DNA of 64,000 bases, taken from positions 806,001 to 870,000 of the forward strand of contig CBDDFL010000002.1 in NCBI GenBank assembly GCA_965227095.1. Direction: 5' to 3'. Within the stretch, counting starts at the first letter, position 1. Each line of letters begins with the position of its first letter. Shown here in pieces: positions 59,051 to 64,000 of the stretch. The notes under the pieces are model-generated. The model saw only the letters and a program-made list of their open reading frames with translations. It had not been told where the DNA came from and did no database searches. The position numbers and the translations under genes were made by a program. The DNA comes from JANQMY01 sp965227095. Its GTDB lineage: Bacteria > Pseudomonadota > Alphaproteobacteria > JANQMY01.

Positions 59051-60331
59051 ATGAGCATTGCAGAAGCCCCGCGGCCCCCTGAAGTGAAAAAACTGGAAGA
59101 ATACAACTCTTTCGATCCGGATCTCATAGAATGCCCCTTCCATTACTGGAAGCAGCTGCGCGAAGAAGCGCCGGTGTTTCAGGACCCCACCACTGGCATG
59201 TTCTTAGTGTCGAACTACAAGCTGGTGTGCGATGTGGTGCGGAATGCCAAACTGTTTTCCAACAAGTTCGGGGGCGCGCTTCGAAACGAAGAAAGTCCGC
59301 TGCAAAAAGAAATCAATGACATCGCGGCGGAAGGGTATCCCGGCGTCGACACCATGTTGACCGCCGACCCGCCAGAGCACACGCGCTACCGTAAGCTTGT
59401 AAACAAGGCCTTTTCGCCAAAACGTGTGGCCGAGATGGATGCGGATATTGAACGCATCGTCAATGAAATCATCGACACCTTCATCGACAAGGGCGAAGTG
59501 GAGTTTCTGTCGGAATTCGGACAGCTTCTGCCGTTGATCGTGATCGCCGAACAGCTGGGCGTGCCGGTGGAAGACCGCAAAAAGTTTCGCAAATGGTCGG
59601 ACAGTTTTATTGCTCAATTGGGCCTGATGGCGGACCCGGAACGCCAGCGTGAGGCGATGCGGGACATTGTGGAGTTCCAACATTATTTTGCCGCCATTCT
59701 GGAAGAAAAGAAAAAGAATCCGACGGACGACATCATCTCCGATCTGGCGCATGTCACCTTGGAAGACGAAGGTGACCCTCGGGGGCTGGATACACCGGAG
59801 GCCCTGTCCATTATTCAGCAATTGCTGGTGGCCGGTAATGAGACCACCGCAAAAGCCATGACGGAAGCCATGTATCTTTTGATCTCTCATCCGGATCAGA
59901 TGCAGGCGGTGCAGGACGATTTCGACCTAATTCCGAACATGTTGGAAGAAACCCTTCGTATGCTGACGCCGACCAACAATATGTATCGTGTGGCGACGGA
60001 AGATACGGAACTGGGGGGCGTCAAAATCCCCAAAGGGTCGATGCTGATGGTGAAGTACGGCGCGGCCAACCGCGATACCGACCAGTTCACTGAAGGCGAA
60101 GAATTCGACGTGCGGCGCGATAATGCGCGGAACCATTTGGCCTTTGGCATGGGGGTTCATACTTGCCTTGGCAATTCCCTTGCGCGGCAGGAAATGAAAT
60201 ATGCCTTTCGCGCGCTGCTCACCCGGATGAAGAATTGGCGTTTTGTGGACGGGAAGAATGATTTTCGCCACTCGCCCAATTTCCTCTTGCGTGGTATGGA
60301 GAAGCTGCATCTCGCTTTTGACAAGGCATGA
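59051..60331 (+). CDS. Cytochrome P450
   Basis: This 426-residue soluble class I P450 has the oxygen-activation motif A-G-N-E-T-T in helix I, E-x-x-R as E-E-T-L-R and the haem-binding F-G-M-G-V-H-T-C-L-G with thiolate C372. It needs a ferredoxin and reductase, neither of which is in the window. Substrate is unknown; the neighbours (crotonase, acyl-CoA dehydrogenase, kinase) suggest a fatty-acid, terpenoid or steroid compound. The ATG at 59051 follows GAGGA by five bases, better than an ATG four codons earlier. The crotonase gene starts three bases after its stop. Confidence 0.93.
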   Translation: MSIAEAPRPPEVKKLEEYNSFDPDLIECPFHYWKQLREEAPVFQDPTTGMFLVSNYKLVCDVVRNAKLFSNKFGGALRNEESPLQKEINDIAAEGYPGVDTMLTADPPEHTRYRKLVNKAFSPKRVAEMDADIERIVNEIIDTFIDKGEVEFLSEFGQLLPLIVIAEQLGVPVEDRKKFRKWSDSFIAQLGLMADPERQREAMRDIVEFQHYFAAILEEKKKNPTDDIISDLAHVTLEDEGDPRGLDTPEALSIIQQLLVAGNETTAKAMTEAMYLLISHPDQMQAVQDDFDLIPNMLEETLRMLTPTNNMYRVATEDTELGGVKIPKGSMLMVKYGAANRDTDQFTEGEEFDVRRDNARNHLAFGMGVHTCLGNSLARQEMKYAFRALLTRMKNWRFVDGKNDFRHSPNFLLRGMEKLHLAFDKA

Positions 60332-60334
60332 CAT

Positions 60335-61150
60335 ATGGCAGCTCCCATCGATCCGGCTGATTTTGAGACTCTTCTCTATTCGGTCGACAATCACATTGCG
60401 ACCGTCACCCTCAATCGGCCGGAACGGCGGAACGCGCTCAATAGGCGGGCCTATTCCGAATTAGAATCCGCCTTCAAGCATATCCAAGCAGATCCTGACG
60501 TGCGCTGCGCCGTTGTAACCGGCACAGACCCGGCCTTTTGTTCGGGCGATGATGTGCGCGAAATTATGGCGGGGCCCGAACGGGAAACGACCGTCCGCAA
60601 ATTGCAATCGGTTAGGCCGGGGCCCACGCCCGCCGCTGAACTGATCCTCAATTGCGACCGCCCTGTGATTGCCGCGGTCAATGGGGCGGCCGTGGGGTGG
60701 GGCATGGAATTGGCGCTCTTTGCGGATATCCGCATTGCGTCCGAAAAAGCGAAGTTCGGCGAAATCTTCATCAAGCGCGGGCTGGTGACCGATGTGGGCG
60801 GGATTTGGCGATTGCCCCAGGTGGTTGGGCGATCGAAGGCGGCGGAATTGTTGTTCACGGGCGATGTGATCTCTGCCGAGGAAGCTAAGGAAATCGATCT
60901 GGTTGGCCGTGTTGTTCCGCATGAAGAGCTTATGGCGGAAGCCCTGTCCTTGGCGGAGCGTATTGCCGTGAACCCGCCCCTCGCGCTGCGCTATCTGAAA
61001 GAAGGCCTGCGCCGTGCCACCTATGGCGATGTGCATGAAATCGGTACGTGGGTGAGCCAAACGCTGGGCGTCTTGTTCCAGACCGAAGATCACAAGGAAG
61101 GCGTTGCCAGTTTCTTGGAAAAACGCCCGCCTGTGTTTAAGGGGCGGTAA
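60335..61150 (+). CDS. Enoyl-CoA hydratase/isomerase family protein
   Basis: The 271-residue crotonase has the oxyanion segment A-F-C-S-G-D-D and keeps the first hydratase glutamate (E125 in G-M-E-L-A). The second site does not show the F-G-x-P-E pattern; it reads F-G-E-I-F-I-K-R-G, a form found in diverse crotonases with isomerase or lyase roles. It starts three bases after the P450 gene, so the pair is one operon and probably shares a substrate. It is convergent with the APH-like kinase gene, ten bases away. Confidence 0.84.
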   Translation: MAAPIDPADFETLLYSVDNHIATVTLNRPERRNALNRRAYSELESAFKHIQADPDVRCAVVTGTDPAFCSGDDVREIMAGPERETTVRKLQSVRPGPTPAAELILNCDRPVIAAVNGAAVGWGMELALFADIRIASEKAKFGEIFIKRGLVTDVGGIWRLPQVVGRSKAAELLFTGDVISAEEAKEIDLVGRVVPHEELMAEALSLAERIAVNPPLALRYLKEGLRRATYGDVHEIGTWVSQTLGVLFQTEDHKEGVASFLEKRPPVFKGR

Positions 61151-61160
61151 CGGAGAATAC

Positions 61161-62585
61161 TTAATCCGCCGACCAATTGACCGCCGTCTTAAAGCCGGAA
61201 TATTTCGGCTGGTCGATCGCGATTTGATTGACCACCGTGGCGCGCAGATGGTCCGCCAGGCCCGGTTCATCCAATGGCATGTCACCGGAGCGTAGGGCGC
61301 GCACCAAATCCCAACGCAGAATTTCCAGATCCCCCGATTTGCCGAGGATGTGCGTAAGCCGTTTTTGTTCTTGTTCGCGGGCGGCAGGCCCGATGGCCGC
61401 TTCGCGCAGCACAATGTCCAGCGTATTGCTGGCCACGCGGGCCATAAAATTGATGCGCCCTTGGGTTTCGGTCATGACGTCGTTGCGTAAATAATCGCGC
61501 ACGCCGGTGATCAATTCATCCGCCCGCGGCATATCCAGTGATCCGGAGGGAGGCGTTGGTGCGATCACGTCCACAGGTCCGGGAATGATCAGATTGACGC
61601 AATCCACCTGACATTCCGACGAGCGGCGCCCAATGGCCGCCCGTTCAATGGATCCGTCGGGGCCGGTGCGGAAATGATCCGCCATGCCCAGGCAGCCAAT
61701 GGCCCACCAGAAGGACCCGAACACCACCCAGAATTTGACGCGCTCGGCGTCAACCGGATGCCCGGATACGGATTCGTACCCCGCAAACAAATCTTCATAG
61801 GTGCCAAAACCACCCACGGGCAGGTCGGTTTGCCCGAAGCGCCAGGAGTTTGTGCACAGATGACCGAGGTCGCGCATGGGATCGCCCAAATGGGCCAATT
61901 CCCAGTCCAGCACGGCGCGCACGCCGTCTTCCCCGATGATCAGATTGCCATTGCGAAAATCGCCATGGGTCAGCATCGGGGTAACCGGTGCCGGTACGTG
62001 TTCTTTCAGCCAGCGCGCCGCATAATCGATCATGGGCTGGGGCGTTTCAAATTCTTGGTAGCGTTCCCAGTTGAGGTCGATGAGTTCTGCCGGCTGGACC
62101 ACTTGCAGCGTCCGGTCGAGGCCCGTTCCCGTCAGGTCCAGCTGATGGATGCGCGCGAGGTTTTCGCCACATTGATAGGCAAGCTTGGGGCGCACATCGG
62201 CCAGGTGTTCGGCCCGCAGCACACGAGCCCCAAGCGTTTCGCCGTCCAACCATTCCATCAAAAAGCCGTCGCCCAAATCGTCTTCCGTGTCCAGCACGTG
62301 AAGAACGCGCGGTTCCGGTACACCGGCCTCTGCCGCCAGCCGGATGAGTTGGGCTTCCACCCGCAAACCGGGGCGGCCTTCCAAGTCATCCACATTTTCG
62401 CCGCCGGGCGCCCGGCGCAAGCACAGCTTCACATCGTCGGTCGCGGTTTCTACCACCAGCGCATAGGTTTCCTGGCTTGCACCCGCGGACAAGCGTTCGA
62501 AATGCTTTAGGCGCTGACAGCCCGGCACCCGTGCTTTCACGAGTGCCGCAAGCTTTGCTTCCAATTCTCCTTGGGGAGGGGTCAT
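61161..62585 (-). CDS. APH-family phosphotransferase (ACAD10/11 kinase-domain-like)
   Basis: The 474-residue protein is an aminoglycoside-phosphotransferase-fold kinase. The catalytic loop is L-T-H-G-D-F-R-N-G-N-L with base Asp and metal-binding Asn, and the D-W-E-L-A-H-L-G-D-P motif binds the second metal. It overlaps the acyl-CoA dehydrogenase gene by four bases (ATGA), so the two are translated together. In mammalian ACAD10/11 the same kinase and dehydrogenase domains are fused and act on 4-hydroxyacyl-CoA, and LvaA plays the kinase part in Pseudomonas levulinate breakdown. A similar job is likely here, but that is inferred from fold and pairing. The C-terminal about 130 residues (after the kinase core) are helical and unassigned. 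Confidence 0.82.
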   Translation of the reverse strand: MTPPQGELEAKLAALVKARVPGCQRLKHFERLSAGASQETYALVVETATDDVKLCLRRAPGGENVDDLEGRPGLRVEAQLIRLAAEAGVPEPRVLHVLDTEDDLGDGFLMEWLDGETLGARVLRAEHLADVRPKLAYQCGENLARIHQLDLTGTGLDRTLQVVQPAELIDLNWERYQEFETPQPMIDYAARWLKEHVPAPVTPMLTHGDFRNGNLIIGEDGVRAVLDWELAHLGDPMRDLGHLCTNSWRFGQTDLPVGGFGTYEDLFAGYESVSGHPVDAERVKFWVVFGSFWWAIGCLGMADHFRTGPDGSIERAAIGRRSSECQVDCVNLIIPGPVDVIAPTPPSGSLDMPRADELITGVRDYLRNDVMTETQGRINFMARVASNTLDIVLREAAIGPAAREQEQKRLTHILGKSGDLEILRWDLVRALRSGDMPLDEPGLADHLRATVVNQIAIDQPKYSGFKTAVNWSAD

Positions 62586-63871
62586 TCTGCTGCCTTTGGT
62601 TGGATTTTGGAGACACCTTTAGGTGCTTGGCCTTTCATAAAGCCAAACATATAGCCAGCCACGCGCCGCATTTGGATTTCTTCCGAACCTTCGGTGATGC
62701 GATAGCGCCGATGGTGCCGATAGATATGCTCAAACGGTTTATGGCGCGAATAGCCCATGCCGCCATGGGTCTGGATGGCGCGGTCGGCGGCGTCACAACA
62801 TAAGCGGTTGGCCCTGTAATTGCACATGGAGACTTTATCCGAAACAGAGAAGTGTCCGTCACGGTCCATGATCCACGCTGTCTTATGAATCAGTGTACGC
62901 AGCATTTCCGCTTCCGCCTGCAATTCCACCAGGGGAAATTGAATGGCCTGATTGGTGGCCAGCGCTTTACCGAAGGGTTTGCGTTCTTGCGCATATTTCA
63001 CGGATTCGCTGATGCAGAATTGCGCCGCGCCCAGGCTGGAGGCCGCTTGGCGAATGCGGTTTTCATGCACAAAGTGCTGGGCAAGTGCCAAGCCTTGACC
63101 TTCTTCGCCGAACAGCGCCTCGTCGGGCACCCAAATGTCCGTGAGCGACACATGGGCATGGTCCGTTGGCATGTTGAAGGTCCAATAATATTCTTCCACT
63201 TTGAAGCCTTCGGAATCCGTCGGTACCAGGAAGCAAGAAATGCCCAGCGCGCTGCCGTCGTCGCCGCTGGTGCGGGCGAAGATCATGTCGTAATTGGCCA
63301 CATGCACGCCGGTGTTCCACATCTTGGCGCCATTGATGCGCCAGCCATTGCCGTCTTTCACCGCACGGGTTTCCATGAAGGTGGCATCGGAGCCATGATC
63401 CGGTTCGGTCAATCCGAACGCCATGCGGTATTCGCCGGTGATCATGCCTTCTAGAAATTTCCCCTTTTGTGCCTCGGTTCCGAAATCGCGCATCATCAAC
63501 ACGGTGGGGAAGTTGCCCACAATGGAACTTTCGTTCTGCAAATCGTTGTGCAGGCCAAGCCCTTTCGCCGCCAAATGTTCGCGGATGATGGCCATGGCCA
63601 AATTGCCGCCATCTTGGCCGCCGAATTCGGTGGGCAGCGCAAACCGCAAATGGCCCGCAGCGTCCGCGCGCCGGCGCATCTCGCGCAGCAATTGTTCCCA
63701 TTCTTTGTTCGGCAGGCCGCCACGATCCCAATCGGTGCGGGCGTCTTCGCGGCGATGATCAAAGAAACGGATATTGTCGTCTTGCTGTTCTAGCGGCTTG
63801 ATCTCACGCTCGATAAAATCATCCAGCACTTTCAAATAGTCACTAATGTCCTTTGGGATGTCGAAATCCAT
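62582..63871 (-). CDS. Acyl-CoA dehydrogenase (ACAD11-like)
   Basis: This 429-residue FAD enzyme has L-T-E-P-D-H-G-S-D and K-M-W-N-T-G for flavin binding. The C-terminal Q-T-H-G-G-M-G-Y-S-R and Y-R-I-T-E-G-S-E-E-I-Q are typical of the ACAD10/11 branch rather than short- or medium-chain dehydrogenases. It is the first gene of a two-gene operon with the coupled APH-like kinase. The ATG at 63871 has GAGAGGA four bases upstream; an in-frame start at 63904 would only add a leader. The product and kinase together could process hydroxylated acyl-CoAs. The remaining 129 bases of the window show no gene. Confidence 0.87.
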   Translation of the reverse strand: MDFDIPKDISDYLKVLDDFIEREIKPLEQQDDNIRFFDHRREDARTDWDRGGLPNKEWEQLLREMRRRADAAGHLRFALPTEFGGQDGGNLAMAIIREHLAAKGLGLHNDLQNESSIVGNFPTVLMMRDFGTEAQKGKFLEGMITGEYRMAFGLTEPDHGSDATFMETRAVKDGNGWRINGAKMWNTGVHVANYDMIFARTSGDDGSALGISCFLVPTDSEGFKVEEYYWTFNMPTDHAHVSLTDIWVPDEALFGEEGQGLALAQHFVHENRIRQAASSLGAAQFCISESVKYAQERKPFGKALATNQAIQFPLVELQAEAEMLRTLIHKTAWIMDRDGHFSVSDKVSMCNYRANRLCCDAADRAIQTHGGMGYSRHKPFEHIYRHHRRYRITEGSEEIQMRRVAGYMFGFMKGQAPKGVSKIQPKAAE

Positions 63872-64000
63872 CGCGTCCTCTCTTATTTGGAATATCTTTG
63901 ACATCTATTGTGCCAGTGTCTCGGGCGCGCGCAAAGCGAAGATACTGTCGCAATCATGATTTCTTTCGCGGTGGAAATTCGCTGTTCTACTTTTGGCGAT

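Noticed and set aside
60461..61414. Minus-strand frame of 317 codons across the crotonase and the end of the kinase gene
   Set aside because: It overlaps two well-supported genes and shows no family pattern.
61674..62510. Plus-strand frame of 278 codons inside the kinase gene
   Set aside because: Antisense shadow of the APH-fold kinase, whose catalytic motifs are intact.

Overview
The window is a stretch of bacterial chromosome, most likely from an aerobic, heterotrophic alphaproteobacterium. The evidence is a CC0125/CC1285-family lipoprotein, a SapC protein, an alpha-2-macroglobulin/PBP1C pair, a fused indolepyruvate oxidoreductase, TPR-sulfotransferases, and an hpn hopanoid gene set including the HpnM/HpnN pair. 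By eye the G+C is in the mid-to-high fifties (not counted). Coding density is high. I see no rRNA, tRNA, CRISPR array, prophage or IS element. Many starts could be refined from Shine-Dalgarno spacing.

Layout. 0-6.5 kb: RidA, a DsbD/ScsB-type thiol reductase, a lipoprotein, a two-gene glycine-betaine-type ABC importer with permease and binding protein fused, and a dienelactone hydrolase. 6.5-9.3 kb: a minus-strand glutaryl-CoA dehydrogenase/crotonase operon divergent from an Asp/Glu-racemase-like gene. 9.4-16.1 kb: SapC, an RND adaptor and pump, an alpha/beta hydrolase and a DUF4126 membrane protein. 16.1-25.4 kb: a lipoprotein divergent from the alpha-2-macroglobulin/PBP1C pair, then a LuxR solo convergent with a small STAS/SEC14-like protein. 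25.5-32.2 kb: indolepyruvate oxidoreductase with a divergent Lrp regulator, a crotonase and an acyl-CoA synthetase. 32.3-34.5 kb: an M48 protease and a bicupin.

34.7-48.8 kb is the most coherent block. Isoprenoid supply genes (ispA, dxs, ispH, dxr) interleave with hopanoid/squalene genes: hpnM, hpnN and the minus-strand operon hpnB-C-D-E-G. Dxs and Dxr start the MEP pathway, IspH makes IPP/DMAPP, IspA makes FPP, HpnD/C/E make squalene, HpnG and HpnB tailor the hopanoid side chain, and HpnN/HpnM would move the product to the outer membrane. An HpnA-like epimerase lies further on at 56.1 kb. Squalene-hopene cyclase (hpnF/shc) and hpnH are absent from the window, although hpnF would canonically sit where hpnE directly abuts hpnG.

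48.9-57.8 kb: two sulfotransferases flank an autotransporter with a 14-fold DISGGI repeat and a cluster of four MITE/REP-like repeats around an intact GIY-YIG nuclease gene; then the hpnA-like gene and an AlkD-like repair protein. 57.8-63.9 kb: another palindromic intergenic repeat, an unrecognised gene, and a lipid-catabolic set of cytochrome P450, crotonase, APH-like kinase and acyl-CoA dehydrogenase. The last two overlap by ATGA and resemble a split ACAD10/11 (or Lva) 4-hydroxyacyl-CoA module.

I find no unmistakably new system. The best leads are the MEP-hopanoid supercluster with its missing cyclase, the kinase/dehydrogenase/P450 module, the GIY-YIG-associated repeat cluster, a crotonase lacking both catalytic glutamates, and the LuxR solo.
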